Part shown: piece by piece, positions 18,829 to 26,750 of the stretch
Layout of the letters: each line of letters starts with the position of its first letter
How positions within the stretch are numbered: the stretch's first letter is position 1
Source of the DNA: SZUA-448 sp964602475
GTDB lineage: Bacteria > Bacillota > Clostridia > Lachnospirales > Lachnospiraceae
Length of the DNA stretch: 64,000 nt
NCBI GenBank assembly: GCA_964602475.1
Contig: CAZRRN010000003.1
Location: forward strand, 1 to 64,000
Direction: 5' to 3'
The notes under the pieces: generated by a model
Told to the model about the DNA's origin: nothing
Seen by the model: the letters and a program-made list of their open reading frames with translations, nothing else
The model's database searches: none
Position numbers and translations under genes: made by a program

Positions 18829-19524
18829 ATGTGGTATTACAGTGATTCTTATCTATTTTCATATGGTTTGATTATTCTTGCGGCTATTATCAGTATGATT
18901 GCGTCTGCAAGAGTAAAGTCGGCCTATGCAAAATACAGCAGGGTGCTGTCTGTACGTGGTATTACGGCAGAGGAAGCAGCACGTGTCATTCTGAACGGTG
19001 CAGGAATTAATGATGTTCCGATTAATGCAATCAAAGGAACGCTGACCGATAATTACAATCCGAAAGAACATACACTGAACCTGTCGCAGTCTGTGTACGG
19101 TTCAACCTCGGTAGCAGCAATCGGAGTTGCCGCCCATGAGTGCGGGCATGCAATTCAGGACAGGGAGGAATATACCCCGATTAAAATTCGGAGCGCAATC
19201 GTTCCGCTGGTCAACTTTGGATCCCATCTTTCCTGGCCGATTATTTTATTCGGATTTTTATTCAGCGTTCCGATCCTTGTAAGTATCGGTATTTATTTGT
19301 TTGTATTTGTTGTAGCTTTCCAGCTGATAACTCTTCCGGTGGAATTCAATGCGTCCCGCCGTGCGATTGGAATTCTTGAAACCAGCGGAATTCTTGGAGC
19401 TGATGAATTACAGGGAGCGAGGAAGGTGCTATCCGCAGCAGCAATGACTTATGTAGCAGCAGCCGCCGCATCGGTTCTTCAGCTTCTGCGTCTAATCTTG
19501 CTGTCAAGAAGACGGAATGATTAA
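18829..19524 (+). CDS. Membrane zinc metallopeptidase, YugP family
   Basis: 231 residues. The N-terminal helix SYGLIILAAIISMIASARV, the zinc motif HECGH (His103, Glu104, His107) and two C-terminal membrane helices match the Zn_peptidase_2 (YugP) family of integral membrane peptidases with an N-terminal anchor. Family substrates are not firmly known. The start at 18829 is chosen over the ATG at 18817 because GGAGGAG lies between them. It is about 100 bases upstream of the ExbB-like gene on the same strand, so it may share that transcript. Confidence 0.85.
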   Translation: MWYYSDSYLFSYGLIILAAIISMIASARVKSAYAKYSRVLSVRGITAEEAARVILNGAGINDVPINAIKGTLTDNYNPKEHTLNLSQSVYGSTSVAAIGVAAHECGHAIQDREEYTPIKIRSAIVPLVNFGSHLSWPIILFGFLFSVPILVSIGIYLFVFVVAFQLITLPVEFNASRRAIGILETSGILGADELQGARKVLSAAAMTYVAAAAASVLQLLRLILLSRRRND

Positions 19525-19627
19525 CCGGTCGTATAACAGTTTAAAAGATATATGGAAGCTTATTCCTTAACGGGATATAGCTGACATAGATACAGTTAGT
19601 ATTAACAGAAAAGTACGGAGGAGAAAA

Positions 19628-20239
19628 ATGGCGGTTTCGACATCGATATTCCGGGTACTGGCAGACAATTTTCTTGGCTTTGATTTTATTATTTTCCTGA
19701 TGGCTGGTCTGAACAGTTACATTCTGATTCGGACCGCTTATTATTCCAGAAAATTGTATGATACGTTGAATCCGTACTGCTGGATTCCGGGCGGTGAGGC
19801 TTCTCTTAAGGAAATCAAAGGAAAGTTCGCGCGTCAGCAGCGGAAAAGCAGCGAGACCGACATCATACAGCTTCGCCGCAGAGCCAATACATATTATGTG
19901 TTCTATGAGAATCTTACTGCAATTTTTCCATTGATGGGACTGCTTGGAACCGTAGTTTCCCTGCTTCCTATGGTGGAAGAAATAGGAGAGGTTGCGACGG
20001 GATTGTTTTTCAGCGCTCTCACCTCCACAATGTGGGGAATTATATTTGCTGTGATTTTTAAAGCAATGAACGGTTGTATCTATTCCAGAATTGAAGACAA
20101 TGAGAAAAACATTGAGGTTTATCTGCAGAGAAATACCGACCGGCTGAAAGCGGAAGCACAGTCGGAATCTGTAAAAGAAGCGGTGGAGGAAGCAGCAGCG
20201 GAAGCACACAGCGAGGGTAAGGAAGATGAAAAAACGTGA
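19628..20239 (+). CDS. MotA/TolQ/ExbB-like proton channel subunit
   Basis: 203 residues with three predicted membrane helices: FDFIIFLMAGLNSYILI, LTAIFPLMGLLGTVVSLLPM and VATGLFFSALTSTMWGIIFA. The last two match the MotA_ExbB domain, including the GLLGTV and ALTSTMWG positions that line the ion path in ExbB/TolQ. A cytosolic loop separates helices 1 and 2 and a charged helix ends the protein. The stop overlaps the start of the ExbD-like gene by 14 bases, implying translational coupling and a 1:1 complex. In characterised members the pair uses proton flow to do mechanical work. The work done here is unknown. Confidence 0.85.
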   Translation: MAVSTSIFRVLADNFLGFDFIIFLMAGLNSYILIRTAYYSRKLYDTLNPYCWIPGGEASLKEIKGKFARQQRKSSETDIIQLRRRANTYYVFYENLTAIFPLMGLLGTVVSLLPMVEEIGEVATGLFFSALTSTMWGIIFAVIFKAMNGCIYSRIEDNEKNIEVYLQRNTDRLKAEAQSESVKEAVEEAAAEAHSEGKEDEKT

Positions 20240-20954
20240 AATGGTTCTGGATTTTACGTCGTTGCTTGATGTCATTCTGATTCTTCTGTTTCTAGTGGTG
20301 TGTTCCATGAATATCACCGCAAAGCAGAATGCAGAAGCGATGGACGCTCTTGCAGCACAGAATGAGACACTGACCGGACAGCTCTCGCTCCTTGAAGAGG
20401 AGGCAGAGGAGCTGAAGGCTGATGCTGCGGAACTGGAACAGAATCTTTCTGAAGCATCGAACGAGTTTCTGAAAGCTCAGCAGGAGAATCAAGCACTGAT
20501 CTTTCAGAACGAAAAGCTTCAGGAGACAGCAGAGCGTTCACTGAATACCGCCGAGATGGCACTGCAGCGCCTTGAAGAGCTGGAAGAACTCAGCGGTCTG
20601 AACGTGGTTGATCGGACACAGTATGAGATTTTTCTTGAAAAGGTTACCAGGGTAGAGCTTGTCTGTATCAGAAAGGGTCAGTCCTGTCAGGTGACCATAC
20701 TTGTAAATGATATTCACCGGACTTCTGTTTTGGTTGGAACAGAAGCAGCTTCATCGGAAGAGTTCAAGGTGCAGCTTAAGGATATCCTTGCGTCTGATGA
20801 TCGCGGGACTGCAATAATTTCGATGGTGTATGTGAAAAACTCCATGCTTCATTATACTGCCGACTGGATTCGCAGCGCAGTACTGTCGCTTGCTGAGGAG
20901 ATGCGGCCGGAGCCGACCATCTGGTTTGAGGAGGTCACCGAACTGACAGAATAA
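20226..20954 (+). CDS. ExbD/TolR-like single-helix partner with coiled coil
   Basis: 242 residues. The short N-terminus leads into one membrane helix LDFTSLLDVILILLFLVV. Asp15 falls where ExbD and TolR carry their proton-accepting aspartate (family pattern 'PLIDVxLxLLIxF'). After the helix comes a long Glu/Gln/Leu heptad region (about residues 35-125), a coiled coil projecting outside the cell. A globular alpha/beta domain of about 110 residues follows. ExbD and TolR lack such a long stalk; in this respect it resembles MotB-type stators, but no OmpA/peptidoglycan motif is visible. It is coupled to the preceding ExbB-like gene. Confidence 0.75.
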   Translation: MKKREMVLDFTSLLDVILILLFLVVCSMNITAKQNAEAMDALAAQNETLTGQLSLLEEEAEELKADAAELEQNLSEASNEFLKAQQENQALIFQNEKLQETAERSLNTAEMALQRLEELEELSGLNVVDRTQYEIFLEKVTRVELVCIRKGQSCQVTILVNDIHRTSVLVGTEAASSEEFKVQLKDILASDDRGTAIISMVYVKNSMLHYTADWIRSAVLSLAEEMRPEPTIWFEEVTELTE

Positions 20955-21058
20955 AGAAAGCAGAACCAGTTTACACGGAAAAAAGGCAGAACAAAGAAAG
21001 AGCATCAACTGAAAGAACGAAGAAAAGCATCAACGGACAGCAGGGGAGGAAGGTTAAC

Positions 21059-21607
21059 ATGAGGAACACGGAAGAACCGAACAGAGCAAGGCAGGGACAG
21101 GCACCGGAGCCAAAAAGAAAACCGGAGCCGGAAAGACCTAGAAAAAGAAAGAAAAAACGCAGCAGAATCAAGCGCAAGATTATTTTATTTTTGATTCTTC
21201 TGCTAATTATTGCAGTAGCAGTACTTACACTTTTGTACGGCGACAAGCTTGGACTTGGGGACGGATTCGGTTTCCTTCCGGGAGTTCAGTCTGGGGAGGA
21301 GTCAGGAGATCCAACGGGAGCAGGAGAGGATACTTCGAATGTGGCGCCGACCGCAGAGGCAACGCCGGTACCGACCGCAGAAGAGCTTCCTGCAGTTGGA
21401 GATGCGTTTATCTCCGTAAATGAAACAACGATAAAGCTGAATAATACCGAAGTAACGCTGGAGGGCTTGCAGTTGCAGCTTACGGGACCTTATAAGGGTG
21501 CAAAAGTTACGTTGAAGGACGACTATGCACTGATGGAGACCTATGAGAGTGTGCAGAATTTATTAACCCAGCTTGGAATTACCTATCAGGAGCAGGGAAT
21601 TAATTAA
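21059..21607 (+). CDS. Single-pass protein with an ExbD-periplasmic-like domain
   Basis: 182 residues: a strongly basic cytosolic N-terminus (many Lys/Arg), one helix IILFLILLLIIAVAVLTLLY, a Pro/Thr/Glu linker and an 80-residue C-terminal domain. That domain (VNETTIKLNNTEVTLEGL through LLTQLGITYQEQ) follows the ExbD outer-domain pattern of strand, 'NG.xV' turn, helix, strand, 'Y..V..LL..LGI'. Unlike the previous gene it has no aspartate in the helix, so it may be an accessory or load-binding partner and not a proton carrier. Ribosome site GGGGAGGAAGG before the ATG. The resemblance is by pattern only. Confidence 0.55.
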   Translation: MRNTEEPNRARQGQAPEPKRKPEPERPRKRKKKRSRIKRKIILFLILLLIIAVAVLTLLYGDKLGLGDGFGFLPGVQSGEESGDPTGAGEDTSNVAPTAEATPVPTAEELPAVGDAFISVNETTIKLNNTEVTLEGLQLQLTGPYKGAKVTLKDDYALMETYESVQNLLTQLGITYQEQGIN

Positions 21608-21628
21608 TTATGATAAACGGGGGTTACA

Positions 21629-22813
21629 ATGGAGAGTATAAAGATTCAATATGGGAAGATTGAGATTACACCGGAAGAAGTTCTTTATGACAGCAGCCGT
21701 ATTGAGATACTGAATCGTCATATGCAGAATATGATTGATGACGAAAGACTGATCGGAGCAGAATACTGCATAATAAAGCAAGGAAAGGTGATTGCCTGCA
21801 ATGCACTCGGCAAGTTCAGTTATCGCGAAGAGGATACACGTACCTTACAGCCGGACACGGTATTCCGTACCGCATCCATGACGAAGCTGCTGACGGCAAC
21901 GGCAGTCTTTCAGCTGGTGGAGGATGGTTTGGTACGGCTTGACGAACCGATGAGCCGTTATATTACAGAAATGGGAACCGCAGAGATGAAAGATATCCGG
22001 ATTGCGGATGTTTTATCGCATACCTCAGGAATGTATCCTGACGGAGGGTGCTTTCCTGACCAGCTACAGAACCCATGGGAGATGATTGACCAGCTTGAAC
22101 CGGGACGGGAAGACGACTGGTTGCGTGAAGCGGTAAAAATCGGGGTAAAATGCAGACCGGGGGAACAGTGGATGTACTGCAGCTTCGGATATGTCCTGCT
22201 CGGAGTATTGATTGAGCGGGTAACCGGTATATTTGCAGATGAATACATAACACAGAGAATTCTGCAGCCGCTAGGGATGAAGGATTCCACCTTTGCTATC
22301 GGCACGAGAAGAGATCTGGCAGAACGGCATATCATATTTGATGATGATACGGAAAAGCAGATCAATGCAATTCTTAATGGAACCATGAAGCAAGACAGAG
22401 GAGTGTGGAATAAGATTCCGCATACTGCCGGAGGACTGCACTCAACGGTCGGCGATATGGCCAGATTCGGAGCGGCGTTGTGCGGCGGCGGACGATATGG
22501 AGATATAAGAATTCTCGGGAAAATGGCAGTCGAGCGGATGACACAGATGTATCTGCACAATGTTCCCGATTACTGCTGGGGTTCGAATAACCCAAACCGT
22601 GAATATGCACTTGGACCGGATAAACGCAGAGGGATCGCAGTTACAGCAAGTGACCGATTCTTTTTCCATGAGGGCTGGGGCTATGCCTGTGTAGCGGCCG
22701 AACCGCGCGAGGAGCTGGCAGCCTGTTGGTATGTTCCGTATCGTGACGGTTCCAAGTGGTATCCGGAGAGCTTAATGAATGTTAAGAATATAATCCTGTC
22801 GGGATGCATGTAA
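21629..22813 (+). CDS. Serine hydrolase, class C beta-lactamase/esterase family
   Basis: 394 residues, no signal peptide, so cytosolic. The catalytic SxxK is SMTK (Ser83, Lys86) in FRTASMTKL. The second motif is YCS in WMYCSFGYVLLG, a YxN-like position with Ser, and the third is HEG in FFHEGWGY. The domain is typical of EstB-like esterases and DD-peptidase relatives. A true beta-lactamase is unlikely without export. It starts 21 bases after the preceding gene and so is probably co-transcribed with the ExbB/ExbD-like cassette. Confidence 0.85.
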   Translation: MESIKIQYGKIEITPEEVLYDSSRIEILNRHMQNMIDDERLIGAEYCIIKQGKVIACNALGKFSYREEDTRTLQPDTVFRTASMTKLLTATAVFQLVEDGLVRLDEPMSRYITEMGTAEMKDIRIADVLSHTSGMYPDGGCFPDQLQNPWEMIDQLEPGREDDWLREAVKIGVKCRPGEQWMYCSFGYVLLGVLIERVTGIFADEYITQRILQPLGMKDSTFAIGTRRDLAERHIIFDDDTEKQINAILNGTMKQDRGVWNKIPHTAGGLHSTVGDMARFGAALCGGGRYGDIRILGKMAVERMTQMYLHNVPDYCWGSNNPNREYALGPDKRRGIAVTASDRFFFHEGWGYACVAAEPREELAACWYVPYRDGSKWYPESLMNVKNIILSGCM

Positions 22814-22839
22814 ATTATCACCGATACAAGGAAGTCAGA

Positions 22840-23667
22840 ATGAACGTGTTTGAGAAATTCCGTCATCGCTTTGAAGTACTCAGAGCGGTAGCGGCAGTTA
22901 CATATAAAGAATGGAGTGCTTACCGGACTCACTCGATGGTTTCCATCTTTGTGGGACCGGTGTACTTTATTGTACAGTATTTTATCTGGACAGCAGTATA
23001 CTCCGGGCATTCCTCCATCAATGGAATGGAGCTCGAAAGCATGATCCGGTATTTCGGTGTAACCGTATTGATTGGTTATCTCACTATGGACTTCGCAGAC
23101 TGGAATCTTCAGATGCTGGTACGTACCGGTAAATTCTTGACCTTTGCACTGCGGCCGATTCACCACCGTTATTTTGCTCTGTCACAGAAGTTCGGACATC
23201 GTGTACTGGGATTTTTCTTTGAATTTCTACCCTGCCTGCTGATTTTTACACTGCTGTTTCGAATCAATCTGCGTCCTGTATATCCGCTGTGGACTCTGAT
23301 TTCCGTAGCACTGGCTTTTTTGATGAATTTTTATGTCAATTATAATATTGGAATGACGGCCTTTTTTCTGGTTCAGTCTTCCGGAATCCGTCAGGTGTTC
23401 GGTCTGCTTGCATCCGCCTTTTCCGGAGTATTAATTCCGCTGACTTTCTTTCCGAAATGGATTCAGTATCTTATGTTTCTGCTACCGTTTCAATATACGG
23501 CCTATGTACCGGCGATGGTCTTTACCGGAACCTACCGGCTGGCAGGAATTGAGCTGTCAATCCCGGCGGTTGTGGGAGTACAGGCAGGAATGTTGCTGCT
23601 TACGATTGCGTTCAGTGAGCTTTTTTACCGGCTGGCAATCCGGCGATTCACCGCCGTTGGAGCATAA
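22840..23667 (+). CDS. ABC-2 type exporter permease (DUF990-like), subunit 1
   Basis: 275 residues with six predicted helices, starting with the amphipathic entry helix VTYKEWSAYRTHSMVSIFVGPVYF. The arrangement and the adjacent second permease match the ABC-2 (DUF990) heterodimeric exporters. The ATG at 22840 follows AAGGAAG; an in-frame extension to 22804 overlaps the previous gene and lacks a ribosome site. Its likely ATPase is encoded 2 kb downstream on the opposite strand. Substrate unknown. Confidence 0.8.
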   Translation: MNVFEKFRHRFEVLRAVAAVTYKEWSAYRTHSMVSIFVGPVYFIVQYFIWTAVYSGHSSINGMELESMIRYFGVTVLIGYLTMDFADWNLQMLVRTGKFLTFALRPIHHRYFALSQKFGHRVLGFFFEFLPCLLIFTLLFRINLRPVYPLWTLISVALAFLMNFYVNYNIGMTAFFLVQSSGIRQVFGLLASAFSGVLIPLTFFPKWIQYLMFLLPFQYTAYVPAMVFTGTYRLAGIELSIPAVVGVQAGMLLLTIAFSELFYRLAIRRFTAVGA

Positions 23668-23747
23668 TCCGGTTATGGCTGTACCGCAGACTTGCGGTTT
23701 GCCGGTGCTATGGATGAATAAATTCCCTGCAGATTATGGAGAGTTCT

Positions 23748-24530
23748 ATGAAACGTTATTTTCAGGTTTATCGCGAATGCATAAGAATTTCTTTTGCTTC
23801 TGCGGCAGCTTACAGGACTAATTTTGTATTAAGCAGCATTATAATGTTGGTAAGTAACCTGTTTTTGCCTCTGCTTACCGTTATCATTTATGAGTCGGGC
23901 GCAAGCTTTCCGGGCTGGAATGTCTGGGAAGTGCTGCTGATTCAGTCCGTTTTTACCATGGCGAACGGAGTTGCCTCCATGTGCTTTAACGGTGTGCTCT
24001 GGGCGACCATGCGACTGGTCCAGTACGGAGAAATGGAAGTAATCCTGATTCGTCCGATGAACCTGTTGTTCTATCTGATGGCATCGACCTTCGACATTTC
24101 AAGCTGGACACTGGTAGCCGGAGGACTGGCGCTATTGACTGTGTCGCTGGTGAAGCTTGGAGGGCTGACTCTGACCGGTTTTGCCGGATTTCTTCTGCTC
24201 TTTGCTGCAGGACTTCTGGTTCTGTTCGGGATTGCTCTACTTATGGCAGCGACCTCGTTCAAATGGGTAGCAAACTCCAGAATTCCGGAGATATTTGACA
24301 GTCTGCAGACCTTTGGAAAATATCCGATGACGATATTTCCGAAGGCTGTGCAGGGAATCTTTTCATTTATCATACCGGTTGCGATGATCGGATACTTTCC
24401 GGCATCAGTACTGCTTGGGAAAGCAGACGGCTGGATGTTTCCGGCAGTAATACCTTGTTTGCTTTTTGCTGCAGCAGGGATTTTGGTATATCACCAAATG
24501 ATGAAGCTGTATGAGGGTGTCGGAGGCTGA
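23748..24530 (+). CDS. ABC-2 type exporter permease (DUF990-like), subunit 2
   Basis: 260 residues, six predicted helices, same family and topology as the preceding permease (entry segment ISFASAAAYRTNFVLSSIIM). The start at 23748 is preferred over ATG 23736 because GGAG lies six bases before it. It probably forms a heterodimer with subunit 1. An 80-base gap with a small ACCGCA/TGCGGT hairpin separates the two genes. Confidence 0.8.
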   Translation: MKRYFQVYRECIRISFASAAAYRTNFVLSSIIMLVSNLFLPLLTVIIYESGASFPGWNVWEVLLIQSVFTMANGVASMCFNGVLWATMRLVQYGEMEVILIRPMNLLFYLMASTFDISSWTLVAGGLALLTVSLVKLGGLTLTGFAGFLLLFAAGLLVLFGIALLMAATSFKWVANSRIPEIFDSLQTFGKYPMTIFPKAVQGIFSFIIPVAMIGYFPASVLLGKADGWMFPAVIPCLLFAAAGILVYHQMMKLYEGVGG

Positions 24531-24568
24531 GATATCAGTAAAAGATTCAGAAGGGGGAAGAGAAGGAC

Positions 24569-25069
24569 ATGTATGATCAGTTAACAGAGCAGGACATCAT
24601 GAAGATGGAACAGGAAATTGAGTACAGGAAGCTGGTGGTTCGAAAGGAAGCGCTTGAGGCTGTGAAGGAAGCACGTGCCCACGGAGACTTAAGTGAAAAC
24701 TTTGAATATCATGCGGCGAAGAAGGACAAGAATGCAAACGAAAGCCGGATCCGTTATCTGGAGAGAATGATAAAAACCGCGGTTGTGATTCGGGACAATT
24801 CCGGAGTGGATGAGGTTGGACTGAACAATACGGTAACTGTAATCTTTGAAGAAGACGGTTCCGAAGAAAAATATAAGCTTGTAACCTCCGTGCGGGGTAA
24901 CTCCCTAAAGGGATTAATCAATATGGAATCCCCTATCGGAAAGGCAGTTATGGGACACCGGAAAGGGGATCGTGTCTGCGTGCAGGTTAACGACAGCTTC
25001 AGTTATTATATTACAATTAAAGAAATTGAAAAAACGGTTGATGAAGACGAACAAATCCGTAATTTTTAA
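24569..25069 (+). CDS. greA: GreA/GreB family transcription elongation factor
   Basis: 166 residues. The N-terminal coiled coil carries the signature GDLSENFEYHAAKKDKN, whose acidic tip residues in the family trigger transcript cleavage by backtracked RNA polymerase. The C-terminal FKBP-like domain reads SPIGKAVMGHRKGDRVCV. A canonical GreA has Ala where this one has Phe in 'ENxEYHAA'. It may be the housekeeping GreA or a paralogue; the window does not decide. Confidence 0.85.
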   Translation: MYDQLTEQDIMKMEQEIEYRKLVVRKEALEAVKEARAHGDLSENFEYHAAKKDKNANESRIRYLERMIKTAVVIRDNSGVDEVGLNNTVTVIFEEDGSEEKYKLVTSVRGNSLKGLINMESPIGKAVMGHRKGDRVCVQVNDSFSYYITIKEIEKTVDEDEQIRNF

Positions 25070-25087
25070 TCGTATAGAAACGGCAGA

Positions 25088-25118
25088 ACGGCGGGATTAC
25101 TTTAGGTATTCCCGCCGT
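25088..25118. terminator. Possible bidirectional terminator between convergent genes
   Basis: Perfect inverted repeat ACGGCGGGA (25088-25096) / TCCCGCCGT (25110-25118). It overlaps the last codons of the minus-strand gene and follows greA. There is no U-run on either side, so the termination role is tentative. Confidence 0.35.
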
Positions 25119-25621
25119 ATGTAGGTAAAGGTTTTCTCTTCTCCGTCATCCCGCAGCATGGTAAGAAGCTTTACCAGAGCTTCTCTGGTTGCAGGGTGCA
25201 TCAGAAGATGATCCTTAGAGTGCCAGAAATATTCCAGCGGCATTCCGCTGTTATACTTTTCTTTGTTATAGGTACGGCTTGCAGCAAGGCGGTCGCAGAA
25301 CATTTCTGCAAGGAACCGGGGCGGCATTTCGATACCGCGCAGCGGTCCGCCTCCCGGAGTGTAATCGGTCCAGTATTCGAAATGATGACGATTTCTGCCC
25401 TTGTGGTGCATCCAGGCTGTACTGTAGCCGAGATCTTCACGCTCTGCCACATTCGGACTTTTCATTCCAAGATAATACTTTACACCGGGAAGAAACTCTG
25501 CCGGAGAGTATTTTGACAGGTCGTGACTGAGACCCTGCCGATACAAACCGAGTTTGAAGCAGTATTTCCGCACCAGGCGGCGGTGTTGTCCAATGGTATG
25601 TAAATGTTTGAAAAAGCGCAT
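25097..25621 (-). CDS. DUF5662 family protein
   Basis: 174 residues, soluble. Pattern of the DUF5662 family: HLHTIGQHRRLV, then LSHDLSKYSPAEF, YSTAWMHHKGRNRHHFEYW, and a C-terminal HSKDHLLMHPATREALVKLL. The repeated His and Asp motifs suggest an HD-like metal site, but no function is established. The frame ends within the hairpin at 25088-25118. It lies 14 bases downstream of the ABC ATPase on the same strand, so it is probably co-transcribed. Confidence 0.8.
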   Translation of the reverse strand: MRFFKHLHTIGQHRRLVRKYCFKLGLYRQGLSHDLSKYSPAEFLPGVKYYLGMKSPNVAEREDLGYSTAWMHHKGRNRHHFEYWTDYTPGGGPLRGIEMPPRFLAEMFCDRLAASRTYNKEKYNSGMPLEYFWHSKDHLLMHPATREALVKLLTMLRDDGEEKTFTYIRREYLK

Positions 25622-25635
25622 AAGAGCCTCCGGAT

Positions 25636-26613
25636 CTATTCCTGATAAATGCTGGTAATAATCGTCTCCATTGGGAGGGAGCGGATGGAGATGTCGCGAA
25701 ATACATAGTTTGTGCTTAGCTCCTTTAGAAATTCGGCGATGGAGGATTGCTCTGCATTAACCTCCAGAACCAACTCAAGGTCAGATTTCCTTTCAATTAC
25801 GGTGGCTCCTGATACGGTAAAATTCTGATCAGGCCGAAACAGTGTCAGATCAATCAGCTTTCGGTTACCAAGACTGTGTTGAAGGCTGGTCAGTGTATTG
25901 TCAAAGACCTTAATTCCGTGGTTAATAATTATCACCTGCCCGGCGAGCTGCTCCACATCATCGAGATCATGGGTCGTCAGTATAAAGGTGGTTCCGTTTG
26001 CATTCATTGTTCGGATAAAATCGCGGATTTTTGCCTTCGCAATGACATCCAGACCGATGGTCGGTTCATCCAGAAAGACGATTTTCGGACGATGCAGCAT
26101 GGCCATGATAAACTCACATTTCATACGTTCACCGAGAGAAAGTACACGGGTCGGCTTTCCGATGATGTCACGAACGGAGAAGAGTGTTGTCAGCTCCTCC
26201 AGCCGGTCTTGGTACTGTACGTCTGGTATTCCATATATTGCTTTGTTCATCCGAAAGCTGTCAATCGGCGGAATATCAAAAATCAGCTGTGATTTCTGTC
26301 CGAAGACTGCGCCGATTTCATGGACATAGCGCTTCCTGTCTTCAGAGGGGCAAAAGCCCATAACATCAACCCTCCCAGAGGTCGGATAGAGTGCGCCGGT
26401 CAGCATCTTAATCGTTGTGGATTTGCCGGCTCCGTTCGGACCTAGGATACCGGTTACGGAGCCCTCCTCTACCGAGAAGGAAATATCATTGACTGCCTTT
26501 ACAAGAACTTCTTTACGATGAAAAAAACTGCGGACGGTTTCAGCGAAGCTGCTGCCACGTTCGTAGGTTTTATAATTTTTGACCAGATGTTCGACGGTGA
26601 TACTGCTGCTCAT
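25636..26613 (-). CDS. ABC exporter ATP-binding protein (DUF990-partner type)
   Basis: 325 residues. Walker A GPNGAGKST (residues 58-66), Q-loop near FGQKSQ, signature LSLGERMK, Walker B IVFLDEPTIGLD and a switch His in LTTHDLDDVE. The C-terminal extension of about 90 residues is typical of ATPases that work with ABC-2/DUF990 permeases. It is the probable engine for the permeases at 22840-24530, although encoded on the other strand with greA between them. Confidence 0.88.
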   Translation of the reverse strand: MSSSITVEHLVKNYKTYERGSSFAETVRSFFHRKEVLVKAVNDISFSVEEGSVTGILGPNGAGKSTTIKMLTGALYPTSGRVDVMGFCPSEDRKRYVHEIGAVFGQKSQLIFDIPPIDSFRMNKAIYGIPDVQYQDRLEELTTLFSVRDIIGKPTRVLSLGERMKCEFIMAMLHRPKIVFLDEPTIGLDVIAKAKIRDFIRTMNANGTTFILTTHDLDDVEQLAGQVIIINHGIKVFDNTLTSLQHSLGNRKLIDLTLFRPDQNFTVSGATVIERKSDLELVLEVNAEQSSIAEFLKELSTNYVFRDISIRSLPMETIITSIYQE

Positions 26614-26680
26614 ATGTCCTGTCCTTTTTATAGTTTTGATGCAATACAGTATAACATTTTCACGAAAAGAAATAAAGTAC

Positions 26681-26709
26681 TTGTTCTTCCCTATGAAGTA
26701 CGGTATAAT
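26681..26709 (+). promoter_or_regulatory. Sigma-A promoter of the MATE-ABC operon
   Basis: TTGTTC (26681-26686), 17-base spacer, TATAAT (26704-26709), 41 bases before the GTG start at 26751. Confidence 0.75.
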
Positions 26710-26750
26710 CTGTAGCCTATAGAGTAACTAATAAAGAAACGGGGAAATCA

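Noticed and set aside
19541..20317. 258-codon minus-strand frame
   Set aside because: Antisense to the ExbB-like gene, no domain and no ribosome site.
19628..21607. Zorya phage-defence system
   Set aside because: Zorya needs a MotB-like OmpA domain and helicase/nuclease partners; none is present.
21629..22813. Antibiotic-resistance beta-lactamase
   Set aside because: No signal peptide and the second motif is YCS; more likely a cytosolic esterase-type hydrolase. The same reasoning applies to 45128-46105.
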